Program-made: the position numbers and the translations under genes
Source: Casuarius casuarius
Lineage: Eukaryota; Chordata; Aves; Casuariiformes; Casuariidae
DNA: 64,000 bases
Assembly: GCA_003342895.1 (NCBI GenBank)
Contig: PTFA01000035.1
Span: 4,381,114-4,445,113 of the forward strand
Direction of reading: 5' to 3'
The notes under the pieces: model-generated
Databases searched by the model: none
What the model saw: the letters and a program-made list of their open reading frames with translations, nothing else
Told to the model about the DNA's origin: nothing
Part shown: positions 24,871-37,640 of the stretch, one piece after another
Layout of the letters: each line of letters starts with the position of its first letter
Position numbering within the stretch: the first letter of the stretch is position 1

Positions 24871-25480
24871 TTGTCATAGTAATGCGTATTGTGTGTAATC
24901 CACACGAATGGCATCACAGGATAAATATACTAAACTCCGCAGCTTTTCAAACAGAAATCAGGCGTTACAGGTCATTTATGCAGCTTAGATATCATAGCAT
25001 CTCTCTTCTGTATTCTTGAAAAACAAATTAAAACACAGTTTGTGTTTTCAAGGGAAAGCTAAGGCGTGCCCGGATTATGCAGCAGGCCTAGTCGCAGCAC
25101 AGGGCTTGAGTCTTCATCAGTCATCTTTATCTGTAAAAAGAAATAACAAGCGTGTGTTCTGCATGCATTAAATGCCTCCCTCCCCTGTCCTCCCAGGTGG
25201 CACATCTGGTTTCTTTCCAGAGCTCCTCTCCCTGCTGGTGTTTTTTTGCATGAACAATATTCCGCCTTCCTTTTGGAGGAGCTGTGCATGCTCGTGCTGT
25301 TTATGCCTGCAGAGTTTTCTCATTCTGTGAAAACTGCTGTAATGCAAGCCAAGCTGGCAGAAAGGTCACCTTCTTTTAATGACTTGCCCTTTACTTTCCT
25401 TTCTCAGTAACAGCAGTAGGAGAACCTAAAAGTCTTCAGACACTGGACTTTAATATACGTGCTTTGGAAAGGAAATGATT

Positions 25481-25489
25481 CCCCCCCCC
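25481..25489 (+). repeat. Poly-C tract (C9)
   Basis: Nine consecutive C residues in otherwise ordinary sequence. The 207-codon minus-strand frame covering this region is not recognisable as a protein. Confidence 0.85.
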
Positions 25490-26449
25490 AGTGAGGAAGG
25501 CAGATAATGGTGATAAATTGTCAAATGTTGCTAATGAAGGCCCACTCCTAAGAGTACTATTCCCTTGCCAGTATCTGTTATAGCATATTGCTACACCACA
25601 TCGTTTTTTGCAAAAATCCCCCTGAAACTGAAAGCACAAGATGTCATTCATTAAAATAAAGCTTTGTGAAGTAAAAATTGTATTAAAGCAAAAACAAAAT
25701 CTGGGATATAAAGGCCAATACTGCTCTTGTTTTGCCAGCTCTCCAAGGGCCTCGCTGTTCTGATTTATCAGCAAAATGAGGCACACGCAACCCGTCTGAG
25801 GTGGAGAAGACTTGCCTCCTGTGCGCGTGGTTGACTTGCTAGTACCAACCAGGTTGCCAGTACTGTGGGGAAATACCAGTTTCTCTCCGACTGGTGTGGC
25901 TTCTCGGGTGCTTTCCAGTCGGCCAAAAGATCCCTCAAACTCCTTGCGTAGTGCAGTGAAGGTACTGTCTTTTAAGACAAGACTCTGGACTTTGTCAGTT
26001 GAAGTCAGGGTGATCATACATGCTTGTGGCCCCTCATCCACAGAGGGGGATTTCTCCACTATTCAGATAGATGTTATGGAGCCATGTTTCTGCATGCAGC
26101 CTTTGACAGGGGTGTCTGCCAGGCTCCACCACGTCTCTTGTCCTGCACTCTACCCATGTTCCCACCGTGAGCTGTGGCAGTGCCAGTGTTGGAACTAGCT
26201 CAGTCCTCTTGAGCTTGATCTTTGCTGTTTCAACAGTTGAAACAGAAGGCATGGACAGAAGCCTAATCTAAATCACCAAAAGAAGTTGATGGGCCCCACA
26301 AAAGTCCCTTACAAAACACTCTGCAGCATAGCAAAGTGGTGCAGGGTTCCTCTGAACTCTGAAACCCAAGTCCCCCGAAAGTTCAGGAGCACCTGCGTTG
26401 CTCTGCAGCACACGTGCTCCTCGGCCAGATGCATTAGCGCTACTGTGGA

Positions 26450-26518
26450 CACTCACTGAGAGAAGCAAAGGGATTTGGCCAACATCATGTAAGCGATGTG
26501 TCAAAGTCAGGAATATGT
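26450..26518 (-). mobile_element. MIR-like SINE fragment, minus orientation
   Basis: ACTCACTGAGAGAAGCAAAG, GGATTTGGCCAACATCATG and TGTCAAAGTCAGGAAT track the reverse complement of the MIR core ('actgaggcacagagaagtgaagggacttgcccaaggtcac...'). The match is gapped and old. Limits are approximate. Confidence 0.5.
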
Positions 26519-26580
26519 CATCTGTGACTGTCACCTTTTCATCTATGCCTTGGTTTGAATGTTCACAAAGCCTTCAGATT

Positions 26581-26592
26581 CCCCCCCCCCCC
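26581..26592 (+). repeat. Poly-C tract (C12)
   Basis: Twelve consecutive C residues. The opposite strand is a G12 run. Confidence 0.92.
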
Positions 26593-27680
26593 AAAACTGT
26601 GGTGGTTCTTACAGTGCTGGAATTTTTGTAGTGTTTTGTAGGTAGACCCTGGCTAACCAGTCCTGCCATATGTATTTACGCCCGGTGCCCACAGTCTTCG
26701 AGTTTTGCAAATGACTTTTTTCTGATGTTGATTTTTATTAGAATTAGGTGTATAGTTTTAAGTTGATGACACTTTTTGTTCTGTCTACGAATGTGAGCAA
26801 TAACTTCTGAATGCTATTTCATTATATATCTGTTATCCAAAGTTAGATATTTAAATATTTGCTAGCATGTTAATAAAACAAGGTTTCTTATTCTTGTCAA
26901 GAAATTAAATGAACATGGCTATTTCCCGTGCTTTCGGTGTTGTTTTCTTAGTTTCCGTCACCGTTTACAGGAAACTGAAATGTGTCTTGGATGTGTAAAT
27001 CACACCTGATGGTATTGAAGACCATTGTATCAAGTGATGCCGGATGAAAGCGTCTATTGCTGGCTAATATTTTTGTTTGTGTCTTTGCCATACAGCTTGT
27101 GAACTCGGATCGTACATAGGCTGACACTGTCAAAATGCATTCTGGGCTCAAACTCTACAAAAAGTTCAGTTAGCAACATGCAGTCTTGCAGTCATACTTA
27201 CGCTGTTCCTCCATTGCTGCATCATCTTCCTATAGATACTTTGGAAGCATTTTAATACAGTATCTGTAACCTACAGTGACTTTCCTGGAATTAAAGATTT
27301 AATCAGCAGATTGTTCAAGAAGAAATGCTCACAAACCAAAACTGGATAAATGTATGTATAGGAAAAGCTTTTGTGAGGGAGAAAACATACATGTTTTGTA
27401 CTAGAGCTCCAGCATTTTGAAAGGTACTCCCTCTTGTCTGACCATAGGTCAGCTGGGTTTTTTGTCTGGATTTTGAAACCAAATTCTTGCAGTTATTTGA
27501 CAAGCCATTTTGGAGCTGAGTGAAATAATCTTTGCATAGCATTTTGTTACTTTCCCCCCCAAAGCTTTGTTCAGCTTTTGTGGTATTTGTTCTGTTTAAA
27601 ATATAGCACTTTTTCAAAATAAGTTTAACTTCCTGTTACTGTACTCTTCAATCCATGTAACATAGTTACATGGTTAATTT

Positions 27681-27690
27681 GGGGGGGGGG
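27681..27690 (+). repeat. Poly-G tract (G10)
   Basis: Ten consecutive G residues followed by CGTGG. It is a low-complexity tract of no known function. Confidence 0.9.
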
Positions 27691-29039
27691 CGTGGAGAAA
27701 AGGTAATTTGCTTCTGCAGAGAGCCCACACCATTTCATTTTAGAGAGGCTAGTAAAACTTGATGTTTTACCACTTAGGAACATATCTTAAATGTTCGGAG
27801 TCCATGGTATTTCCCCAGAGTGATTTATAATACAGCAAGAAATGGAAAGCTTAAGAAAAGGGGGGAGGATTTGGATGGGAACATTTAAAATTTCTTGGCA
27901 GATGCTTACTGCTAGGGAAGTTTAGGGGGTTTTTTTTCTTTCCTTTTGGGAATGAGAGATTTCAAGGAGGAAATGGCTGATCTGGGTTCCTGAGAATGCT
28001 TTCAGTAGGCAAATTTAGAGAGCAACCTCATTTACATCACAGACCACATCCCTGTGAAAAATACAGCATGCACTCTTGCCTACTGAATTTAGCTGGTGAT
28101 TTTGGGAACTGAGCCACAGCTGTTTAACAGAGGAACTGGCATCACCGACTGTGGTTCCCTGCACTGCAGAAAGCTTGTAGCTGAGCAGAAATAGCTATTT
28201 TCCACTGGAGAGAATGGAGTCGGCCAGGTGCAAGTATGAGCTGACGCTCTTGTTTCTTGTTCGGTGAAGATTAAAGGCTTCCGTGAGATTGGAGGCATTC
28301 TGGCACTGCATGAACAGTACTGTTTTGTTCTTATCAGATGGACTTCAGGTTCATGAAGTGATACTTTGAACATTTAGCAAATGATGGATGCAGAAGTGGC
28401 ATCATAGTTCTTGCATTTTCCAAAAGTACTGAATTTCCCACATCCTGGATTGTTTTGTGGCATTCGGGGAAGTTTTTGTTTTTTGTATTTCTGATGACAG
28501 CTTTTAGTTTTACCTTCTTTTGAGCAGAGCTTCCCAAAGGTCTGGTTTAATTCTGTGATAGAAAGAGCTTTGCCTAGGCTTTCTAGGACCAAGATTGTGT
28601 GTTGCGTTATGAAACTCGGACAGGAAGAGCAAGAGCAGCTTTCAGGGGTACCAAAAGAGCCGAGGCATCAGGCAGTGGCTGCTTTCCGTGCTGTTGGTGT
28701 TCTGGGTTGTTCCCTCAACTTCCCTGCTTCTTGGTCTCAAGAGTCATTTGTGCATCGAAATAAATTTAGATTGGACATCAGTACTAAAGTTTTCAGTACT
28801 GGACTGTAAGTTTTTTACAAGCATGTTTAATCTGTATGGCAATGGGTTTAGCTGTGTAGTAGCAGTGCTTGTGGCCCTGGTTGTTGTAGTTATTGTATGC
28901 TTAATGTGTCACTTCACACAAGAGGTGCTTCTGGAAAAATGGGAAAACCGAAAGCATTGGTGGGGGGTCACCATGGCCACCTTTCAACCAAAAATAAATT
29001 TGGCGTCGTCTTTAATGACTTGCTCTGTGGTGACGTTTG

Positions 29040-29240
29040 CCTTCGTCTTGTTTGAGCTCCAGGCTCAGCGTTGGCTGGGATAGGCGAGGGAGTACGAGTG
29101 CAGAAAACCAGAGCTTTCCCCCTGGAGCGGGTGTTCAGGCGCGAGGCAAACGGTGGTGGCTCCTCGGAGGTCTGCTGCAGGGCCGCCTGCCCGGGGTCGC
29201 TGGGCGTGGGAAGCTGCAGAAGACGGAAGCGCACGTAGGC
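29040..29240. other. GC-rich patch
   Basis: CpG- and GC-rich over about 200 bases (CTGGAGCGGGTGTTCAGGCG; GGGCCGCCTGCCCGGGGTCG at about 29179). No domain is found in the overlapping frames. Confidence 0.4.
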
Positions 29241-30219
29241 TTCTTCTGAAGTCCTTTTTCTCTAAATACTTTCTTACTAATGGTAAATCCCCATACTGTC
29301 CTTCTCCCTCCTTCTCAAGTACTTGTTTCACCAGAGGAACCAAGTCCCAGGCTAGGTCAGGGTTTTTGTGGGAAGTCATACGGTTTAGCTTTGACGGCTT
29401 GCGGAGGAGCTGGGCTGCTGCTTGCCAAGGGGTACAAGACACCGGGCAGGAGGAGAAGGTCCAGGCAGATCTGCAGCTTCAGCGTGAACAGCTGGAATAG
29501 CTTGTCATTGAGGAGCAAAAAGCTATAAAAAAGTTTCTTGAATAGTTTTGAGAGACAGCACTTGCAGAAGTGATTTTTAGTGCGAGTTTTTAGGCGAGAT
29601 GTGGTGCTGGCACGAGGATGGCAGTGGTACAGGAAGGCGGGGGGTGTTCGGGGTTTCCTCTCGCTCTGCGGGTAGCAGGCGCCGCAGCCTGCCGAGCTCC
29701 CCAGGTTCGGGGGAGTTGGTCCAAGTCCATGCGTTATTATGTGGGAACATGTTCTCATTTCAGGAATCCTTGAAAATGGTTTTCCATTAATAAAAACTTT
29801 CTAACCAGTGCAGCTCCATACTGTGCTTCCTAAAAGTAAGCTGCTTTCTGTTAAGTGATATTTCATTAAAATATTCTAAATAGCTTGTGAGTCAGTTTTT
29901 GTGAAACATCCATATTTGAACTGATCAAGCTGAATGTTTCATCAAAATTGTCCAAAGGGAAAATAGACATAAAACTGAGTTTTACAGAGCTAAAAGCAAG
30001 GCTTCGGTCCTGCTGGGACGGCGGAGCACAGGGGAGGAGCAGACGGTTTCCGAACAGGCAGCATGTGGAGACCCTCACTGTCGGCAGCAGTTGCTGAATC
30101 CGTATGGATCATCCAGAGCACGAATTTGATGAAATGAGAAGTAACACGTGCAACTGGCTTTTAAAAAGTGTGATGCTTCCAGGAGGCAGCTAGATAAAAC
30201 ACTTTTATCGGGAATGTCT

Positions 30220-30350
30220 TCACGGCGTGGTGACCGGTTGCAGGTGCCGTGTGCTGTGTCCTGGTTCCCGCTGGAAGCGGGCACACGGGAGCTGCAGTCG
30301 CCTTCCCCGGGCGGCAGCTTCGGCTGCTTCGTGCAGGCTTCAGGCAAGGA
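30220..30350. other. GC-rich patch
   Basis: About 130 bases with raised CpG (CACGGCGTGGTGACCGG; CCCCGGGCGGCAGCTTCGG at about 30305). Nothing further is recognised. Confidence 0.3.
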
Positions 30351-30596
30351 TACACGTTTCCGTGTGTGAAACTTGCTTTTCCTTAACTATAGGAGTAGGT
30401 CTTCAAAGCCGGATGGGAGAGAGGTCTAGAAGTTTTGAATATTTTTGATCTGGCTTTGGTGTTTCAAAGGAAGAACGTCCTGCAAGCCCAGTTTCAACTG
30501 ATGTTACCCACAAGTAAAAGGCAGTGATAAATAATGTATACTCCTGCTTTTGTCTTTAGAAGGTACATCAATAAAGCAAATTGTATGGAAACATGA

Positions 30597-30645
30597 CTTC
30601 TTTTTTCTTTTTTCTTCTTCTTTTTTTTTTTTTTTTCTTTTCCTG
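30597..30645 (+). repeat. T-rich polypyrimidine tract
   Basis: Mixed T runs and CTT units over about 48 bases, preceded 20-30 bases upstream by ATCAATAAAGC. The AATAAA followed by a T-rich tract could be an intronic polyadenylation site, but there is no other support. Confidence 0.85.
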
Positions 30646-30969
30646 AGTTTGGAAGTTACCTTAGAGACAGTGAAATGAGTATTTCAGTCTGTACCAGGAC
30701 CCTCAGTATGCAACCCCCAGCACTCTGGTTATGCAGCAGTAAATAAAATTAAAGCATAGCCTTTAAAAAAAGGTTTGTCAGATATTATTTGAATGACATC
30801 AGCATGCAAATTAAAGCAATTAAAGCAGAGGAGACATAAAGTATAAGCACTGTATTGGCAAAAATATCCTGAAGCATAACGCAGAGAAAGGAAAGTTGCC
30901 TTTGTTTTTCTTTTGTTCGGTGACGTTTTTCGCTGGTCACGGTGTAGTGGTTCCTGCTCCTAGCTGTGT

Positions 30970-31222
30970 GTGTCTTAACGAGTCACGCTGTGCGCAGCCC
31001 GGACGTCCCCGCTGCCCGGCCGGGGCCTTGGTGGGTGGGCGCGCGCCCAGGGTTTCGGCGGCTCTGGGGGGCGGGTGGGCACGTCGCCCGTGCCCTGCCC
31101 CACGGGACCGCTGCAGGCTCCCGCGCGTTAAGGCTTTTTGACTCTCTGTGTTGTTGAGTAGAATTAAAAACAAGCGCAAGGTCTTGATCCGCCCTCGAGG
31201 GGAGGAAGAGCCTAACCAAAGT
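30970..31222 (+). promoter_or_regulatory. CpG-rich patch with GTAAGT donor 80 bases downstream
   Basis: CpG-dense sequence at 30970-31130 (GGGCGCGCGCCCAGGG at about 31038) is followed by CCAAA|GTAAGT, a strong donor with GT at 31221-31222. This is a third instance of a GC island with a good + strand donor at its downstream edge. No protein is recognised. Confidence 0.28.
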
Positions 31223-32039
31223 AAGTGGGTAACTAGCGTGAGGGGTTTGGAGAGGGTTAAGCTGGCTTCCGAGGAAGTCTGGTCCGGGTAGCTGTTCCCA
31301 CCCCAGGAAGGATGATGTTGAAAACCGCGTGCAGCTTTTTACTCCATCATTGTTTACATGACTAACTTAATTAGTTTTGAAATATCCTCAGAGACATCGA
31401 ACTGGCATGAGCACAGTCTTATGCTTAAGGGCTCACTGTTTATCTCAAACCTGTGATTACTTAGAAAAAAATATATCCATTTCAGCATAGAGGCAGATTG
31501 ACATCAGAAATGACTTGGCAACAAGCAAGGGGGGAAGAAAGGCCAAGCAGCTCTGGATGGGGACCCCGTTTAGCGGTATTTACGCTGGCAAAATTCCCTC
31601 TGGCTTTACCGGCAATGCTGACGGAGTGAAAAAGGCTGAGTCGGCACTGAGCAGGAGGAATTCGGTGGGAAGCATTCTTGTGCGCTCTGTGTAATCCTGA
31701 ATGTGTTTTTAATATTTTGGTTCCTGGATTAAGTACCGAGTTGAAGAGTTTCCATTTGATGTTTTCGCTTTTCGTCTGCTGCATCGTTATGTCCCAGATC
31801 TTCGAACAGGAAAGCAACCTCGCCATACCTGAAGTTTACAGCCCTGCAGGCAGAAGGGGCTCTCCTTTTTAAACCCGAGTGCACTGCGTAGCGCTCTGAT
31901 AGCTCTGAGCATAGGAGCACAGAAGAAAGGGAAGAGGACAGCTTATGGGAGGAGACAATAAGGAAGATTTGATTGACCGAATAGGTTAGAAATTTTGGAG
32001 GAAAAGAAGACAATCATGGTGGAGCATAAAAGAAAAATA

Positions 32040-32062
32040 GTGTGTGTGTGTATATATATATA
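32040..32062 (+). repeat. (TG)n/(TA)n microsatellite
   Basis: Five to six TG units pass into five to six TA units. It is a short compound dinucleotide repeat. Confidence 0.9.
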
Positions 32063-32427
32063 GTATGTAAAATACGTATAGGTATGTATGTTTATGCACC
32101 TCTCCCCCCATAAAATGAGTCTGAAATTTGTCTTTCACTTTTTTGTTTGTTTTTGTAAGCACATTAAGAAAAAGAAAAAAAAATAGTGCCGATACTAAAG
32201 GCATTTATGTCCAAACCCTATTTAAACATAATGGGAATTTGGCAGCAAACTGTAATCTTTAAATAAAGAGAATATACATATCAAAAGAATCAAATTCTTA
32301 GTAAAGAACTCAGTTTGTAATTTGGAGAGTGTCATAGCCCAAACTGTAAGAAATGCATCAAAGGGAAAGGTGACAAAACTGTTTTTCCTTCTTTGGGGTG
32401 GAAATGGCCTTACTGTCTTTGCTATGA

Positions 32428-32442
32428 GCTGCTGCTGCTGCT
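32428..32442 (+). repeat. (GCT)5 trinucleotide run
   Basis: Five perfect GCT units. On the opposite strand this reads as a short glutamine run, but no gene is evident there. Confidence 0.85.
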
Positions 32443-33039
32443 CGACACCTGAGTCAGTTGAGTCATTTAATGGGGTGTGTGAATAGTGGCGTGGGTAAAA
32501 TCGCTTACTCTCGAAAACTTTAACCTGCATATTTACCAATGCCCTATTGAGGAGGAAAAAGTCTTCTCTTGTATCTAAAACCATGTTGAAGTTGGCTTGT
32601 GTTTTGTACTAAGAAATCACTGTACATCTGCCCCAACTGTAGAACTGTGGAATATTAGAAATACATTTTTCTGTGCTATTAATCACAGAATTTTTCTAAG
32701 TATAAGTAGCTTAATTCCAGCGTATATTTTCTTCATATATATTCTTTGGTTTAAACCTAAAATCAAATTATAATAGCTGTTTTGAATGACTAATCTCCAT
32801 GGTTTGTTACTGCCACTAAAATAAATAAAATATGTATGTAGTGAGGAGCAGAAGGTGGTTCTAATGTTTCCCCCGTGGCCATCCTTTTTTACCTTCTTGT
32901 CCGCAGTCACTTTTCTTCTGAGGAGTTTAACAGGGAAATGCCTATAAACCTGTATTTAGTTTCAGAGGAAGGCATTGCTTTAAATCTCTCTTTTGCAGTT
33001 TTTGTCCTTGCACAGTTTGTGAGCTGTGAGCAGGTGCAG

Positions 33040-33170
33040 TTATGAAGGAGGAGATGGACTCCCGTGCGCGGCGTCCCTCCGCCTCGCGCTCCTCCTCGTC
33101 CGTGGACCCGGAGCGTGGCCACGGGGATGAGGCGAGCAGGGCTGGGGGCGGAGGTGCCTGGCTATAAAAG
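33040..33170. other. GC-rich patch
   Basis: CpG-rich stretch (CCGTGCGCGGCGTCCC at about 33061; CGTGGACCCGGAGCGTGG) containing GGCTATAAAAGCAC at 33161-33174. This is a good TATA-box match (CTATAAAAG) right at the island's edge, which makes a + strand core promoter here conceivable. Confidence 0.35.
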
Positions 33171-33174
33171 CACG
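33161..33174 (+). promoter_or_regulatory. TATA-box-like element GGCTATAAAAGC
   Basis: CTATAAAAG surrounded by GC is close to the vertebrate TATA consensus. It lies at the downstream edge of a CpG-rich patch and about 330 bases before a GGAG|GTAAGG donor with GT at 33495-33496. Together these could make a small promoter-exon unit on the + strand. There is no independent evidence of transcription. Confidence 0.3.
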
Positions 33175-34079
33175 TTCTTGATGTTATAAATAGCCGTAGA
33201 CAAACTGGTGTCCCTGGGATTGTCGTCTTTTGGGCTGCATCAGACGCTGGCCACGGGGGCAAGGTGGTCCATTGCCCGAGTTGTTATTTATTATCCTAAT
33301 ACAAGTAAGTGTTCGTGCTAAAAGCAGACCTAGTTATAGCAAAGTGCTTGGGCACTTTATATTGGAAATACAGATACACCATAGAACATGCCTTTTTCTT
33401 TGGCATGTTTCTTGCTGGTTTTTGGTTGCAGAGCTGAGCTGTGGAGGCCTGAGGGCAAGCAGGCTGCCTTGGCCCTTCCCGCGCTGTGCAGGAGGTAAGG
33501 GTGTGCGGCGGGTGTACATGTATCCTAGGGAGCTGAGTGTTTCAAGCTACTACCTAAATCTTTTGGGGGTTCTGTGGAAGCACAAACAACTAGAGGTAGT
33601 TGCAGTGATTTTAGTACATGTTGTTTCTTTCCTTCTGATTTGAAGTCAGCCTTTCCCGCAGAAGCGGGAGGCTTGCGAGTCCATCCAAAGGTGAATGAAT
33701 TGCTCAGCTTTGCTTCCTTTGTGAAATACTTCCCAGAGGCAATGCTTTTATTTAATTGCCAGTATTACAGATTGACTTTGGGATCTGAAAATCTAGACGG
33801 CTCTTTGTCAGTAATAGTGTTTGTGCAGGCCAGATGATGCTCGCATTTACACCTGTGCCACTGCATTCGCCAGCTGGCAGCTGGGGCTTGGCAGAGGCTG
33901 CTTGTAGATGAAGCAGATTTGATAATGAATCAGTGAGAAGGAATAAACACGGACCCTTCGCGGGGTTTTGTAGCTCCTTCCGCAGTGAAAAGCAGTTCAG
34001 CCGTACATATTTTTCTTCTCATCTTGTTTGACATCAGTTATGTCCTGTTTAGCCAGTGGTCCTGAAGCCATGGGTAGAT

Positions 34080-34600
34080 AACGAAGCAAGGGGGTGAAGG
34101 CTCGGACGTGGAGCTCCAGTTTTGGATAGTATCCCTGGGCGCGGTGTGCTGGAGGAGAGGGCTGGGGTAAAAGCTGCTGGTCCCTTTTGTTGTGCTTCGC
34201 TTTGTGTCTGAATTCGCTGGAGCAGCAAGCCAAGGCTAGAGGGAGAAGAGTCCTTACGTGCAGCCCGAGCGGGCCAACGGAAGGACCAGGTGGCTGGGGC
34301 TGGGCAGCTGGAGGAAGCCTGGGAGGAGCCGGGGCTGGTGTACGGCTGCACCGCTGCAGGTCCAGCTCCCGAATTCCCGCTCCCTCGGCACCGGCAGGGC
34401 GACGTGTGGGTGCAGAACAGGAGCAGCTCCCGGCCCCAGCTCCAGCTCCCCTTTCAGCTGCTCAGGCCAGAGGAGATGGCGTGGAGGGGGCAGGAGAAGA
34501 GGCCTCCTGATGGCAAAGCTGCCGGAAGGACCATGCGCAGGAACGTTTTGCCCAGCTGTGCTGCCCTGGGGCTGGAGACGCTCAGTGCTAACAAAATACA
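34080..34600. other. GC-rich island in intron
   Basis: About 500 bases of GC-rich, moderately CpG-rich sequence with many GCTGG/CCAGC and CAGCTCC repeats (34357-34450 is dense in CTCCAGCTCC-like units). Open frames in three forward phases overlap. None has a recognised domain, so coding is unlikely. Confidence 0.45.
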
Positions 34601-36044
34601 GAGTTAGCTCTCAGGTTCTAATAATCCCGTATGAAATATAAGAATTTTTTTCTTGCGATTTAATACTTGTTCTCATGTTGGAGCCCACGGCACCAGCAGG
34701 ACAGAAAAAGCCACCCCTTTAGTGGCAAACCCCTCTCCCCAAGCCGTGCGCCTCCCTCACCCTTCCCTTTCTCACCAGCAGGTTTTATGCTGCTGCTTTA
34801 ACGACTCCGGGTATGAAAGCATATAATATAAAATGATAGTAGAATACTTCATATGGGAATTGCACTTCTTCCTTTTCTTTCTCAAAAATAGCTAGACCAT
34901 TTCTAATCAAACATGCCCAGAGTGCTGGTTTTAGGCAGAGGCGCAGCAGCGTGACATTGCAGACAGGGCTTTCCCTGGCTTGAGGCAAAATATGGGAGCT
35001 TGTGATGAGAAGGGTTAAGCGATTAGGAGTGAAGGCAGCGCTGCGCGCTCTGCATCTAATATATGGGCACATTTGTGTTCAGATGAATGCTGTGGACTGA
35101 TCTTCAGAGAGTGCCCGTGGGGTTTGCATAGCAGGAACAATGACGAATCCTAAATTCAGTATGAAAATAATTCAGATAGTCTCCAGTACCCATTTTGTGC
35201 TAATAGAAATTATGATACTTAAGAAAAAAAATCACTTTCAAGAAATGGAAATATAAATGGTACTAAACTAACAGGATCAAATTGATTCTATTGAACCTAA
35301 TTTGCAACTTCATTGCTTCAGATTTATTTGAGTGTAATTCTATTGATATCAAAACTAGAGTAACAACGTGATGCATCAGGTTTGCAGTTCGCCCCTGGAG
35401 ATCATTAGCTTGTATACAATTGCATTAAAATTTAATCTGTAGGCTGCTGCCAGTTTTTTGCTTGGTTTGAGGAAATCTGCATGTTGTGGAGCCTCAGGGT
35501 AGTTTAAATTAAAGCAGTTAAGAAAATGTAATGTAACAATGATACAGGGAATGTAGTCAAATATTCATTGTCTTAAACAGTTCAGCACATTTTGTATAAA
35601 TGTAAGTAGGACAGTCATCAGTTCTGTCTCCCCATCAATATAAGGACACTTTTTGAGGAAAGCTGCAATATGATACAGTAGATGCTTTGACTTAATTTAA
35701 TTGCAAAATGAAGTAAATTATTATGTAGTATAATATTAAACACCCATATGGAAAACTTTTGTGATAGGTTACAGCTGAGACTATTCGTGTTAAGAGCAGT
35801 AACAATCTTGAACGAACGTGTTAATTTAGTATGGTTGTATTTAGCAGTTCTTGGGAGGCTTCAGTGTGTCGGGCAGAGCACAAGACAAGATGGCACTGTG
35901 TGCTTCTGCGTGCTGGGCGGTGGATGTGCCATAGAAAATGCAGCATCTAGGTAAAATAGGCCAGTGGGAAAGGGGCAGACGGGGCAGTTAGGTAACCGGG
36001 GGAGCTGAGCTGAGCATGCACTTCCAGTGTTTTGCCTTTTTGCA

Positions 36045-36070
36045 TCTCTTTCTCTCTCTCGCTCTCTCTC
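36045..36070 (+). repeat. (TC)n microsatellite
   Basis: TC dinucleotides interrupted once by CG, over about 25 bases. Confidence 0.88.
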
Positions 36071-37554
36071 AGATTAACCCATAATAGAAAATGTGCTGAA
36101 GAACAGCAAACTTAGTTTTGAATATTCTAATAAATATGATTAGGTTTCCCACCAGGCCTTCTTATTCTTATGCTCTACTATTACTATTAAGGCAGAAATG
36201 TGCCAGTGAAATGAGGGATGGGAAAGGTGTTACCTAAAAACTATTTATGAGAAAATGTGTTTCTCCAGAGCAATAAAGACTTGTTTGCAGCAGTAGAAGT
36301 TTTTATAGCCATATACTTGTGCATGGGTTTTATATGCGCGTTTATGAAGTACTTATTTGCTGAAGAGAGAAAATGCAAGAAATTACTTCAGTCGTTGTGT
36401 TGCTCCACTGTTTGCATTGTGTGAATTCCTGTTGCAATAGCTGTCCGCACTGGTTCAGCCTTGAAACCTGAACTTTCCTTCAACTTTCTTGGTTAATACC
36501 TTGCCTATAAATCTGTCCATAACCCCCTGAACAACATTGGCTTTGAACTCCGGTGAATGTACCCAGCGAAATTCTCATCCAAGCTTTAATCTTCTCTCAC
36601 CTTGATATATTTTAGCTTCCATCTTTACAGCCTGGCATGCAGAGCTGAATGCAGTGGTGATAAATGTACTTCTGACAGTAAAAGCCATAAAGTATGCGTT
36701 AGAGATTAATCTAGGCCAAATACTCGCTCCCAACACCTTAAACTTGGGGAAGTCTGAACTGGGAGGAGCCAAGGAGCCAACGTTTGTGGCTTCGGCCCAT
36801 CTCTACTGGCCAGCACCTTACTGTTTTGTGTGCTTGTCCTAAAAGAGCATGTATTAATGTTAGGTGGCTTTCCGACTGCAAAACATTTAGGTCATCACTG
36901 AAATAACTGGCTCAGTTTACCTTCAAAGCGTTTTCAGATACAAAGACAGAAGAGTAGTTTGTGATAGTATTTGAAGGAAGGAGAAGAACAAACAATGACA
37001 GATCAGAAAACAAATCTTCCCAGCTCTTTCATCCTATTTCTCTTTTCCTGAGGCACACAGGGAATTTGCAATAAAATCATATGCATTGCTTCCTCTTTCA
37101 GAAGGGAAGTGGCCAGTATATTCTTTTTTTTCTGGCAGCATGCAAATCTATCAAGCTGTAACAAAAGAAGCTTATTATAGGGCTTTGTCATCTTTTTTTA
37201 GAAAGCCACTCATTCGTTAATAAAATTCATTATTGTCTGCTCTATTTTGCAACTTCTGAATGATGTAGAGCAGTATAATTTAGGAATCTGTGGTTTGGAG
37301 AAATAGTGTATTAAAATGTGTTCAAATATGAATCATACCTATGATTTTGTTACTTTAAATAGAATTCGTATAATGTGTATGTACATTTGAATTAGCTGAA
37401 CTGATTCAGAAGATGCAGGTTACCAGGAAATCGGCACGTGCGTTGTCACAGCGCATCTGTTTGCAGATTCTGGCCCTGGGCCAGACTTTGTACCTGCTGC
37501 TACATATTAAACGTGTTTGATGTGGAGCCCTTTTCTAGGTGGACCGTAAGGCAA

Positions 37555-37640
37555 CCTGGTGGGCCAGAGCTCTCCTTGAATACTGTTCAGGCCGAAACCC
37601 ACTGAAGTCATGGTGAGGAGCTGTAAAGACCCTTGGGGCA
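37555..37640. repeat. Ancient amniote repeat fragment with 'CCCACTGAAGTCA' core
   Basis: GGGCCAGAGCTCT and ACCCACTGAAGTCATGG are hallmark phrases of the old interspersed repeats seen at 50523-50610. Only this part can be recognised, and the divergence is high. Confidence 0.4.

Noticed and set aside
25436..26059. 207-codon minus-strand open frame, the longest in the window
   Set aside because: No recognisable domain, no splice sites framing it, a C9 tract within, and a competing long frame on the other strand. It is best read as a chance open frame.
37465..37490. Near-palindrome CTGGCCCTGGGCCAG
   Set aside because: Short GC palindrome without a matching known binding site arrangement. It probably belongs to old repeat debris.
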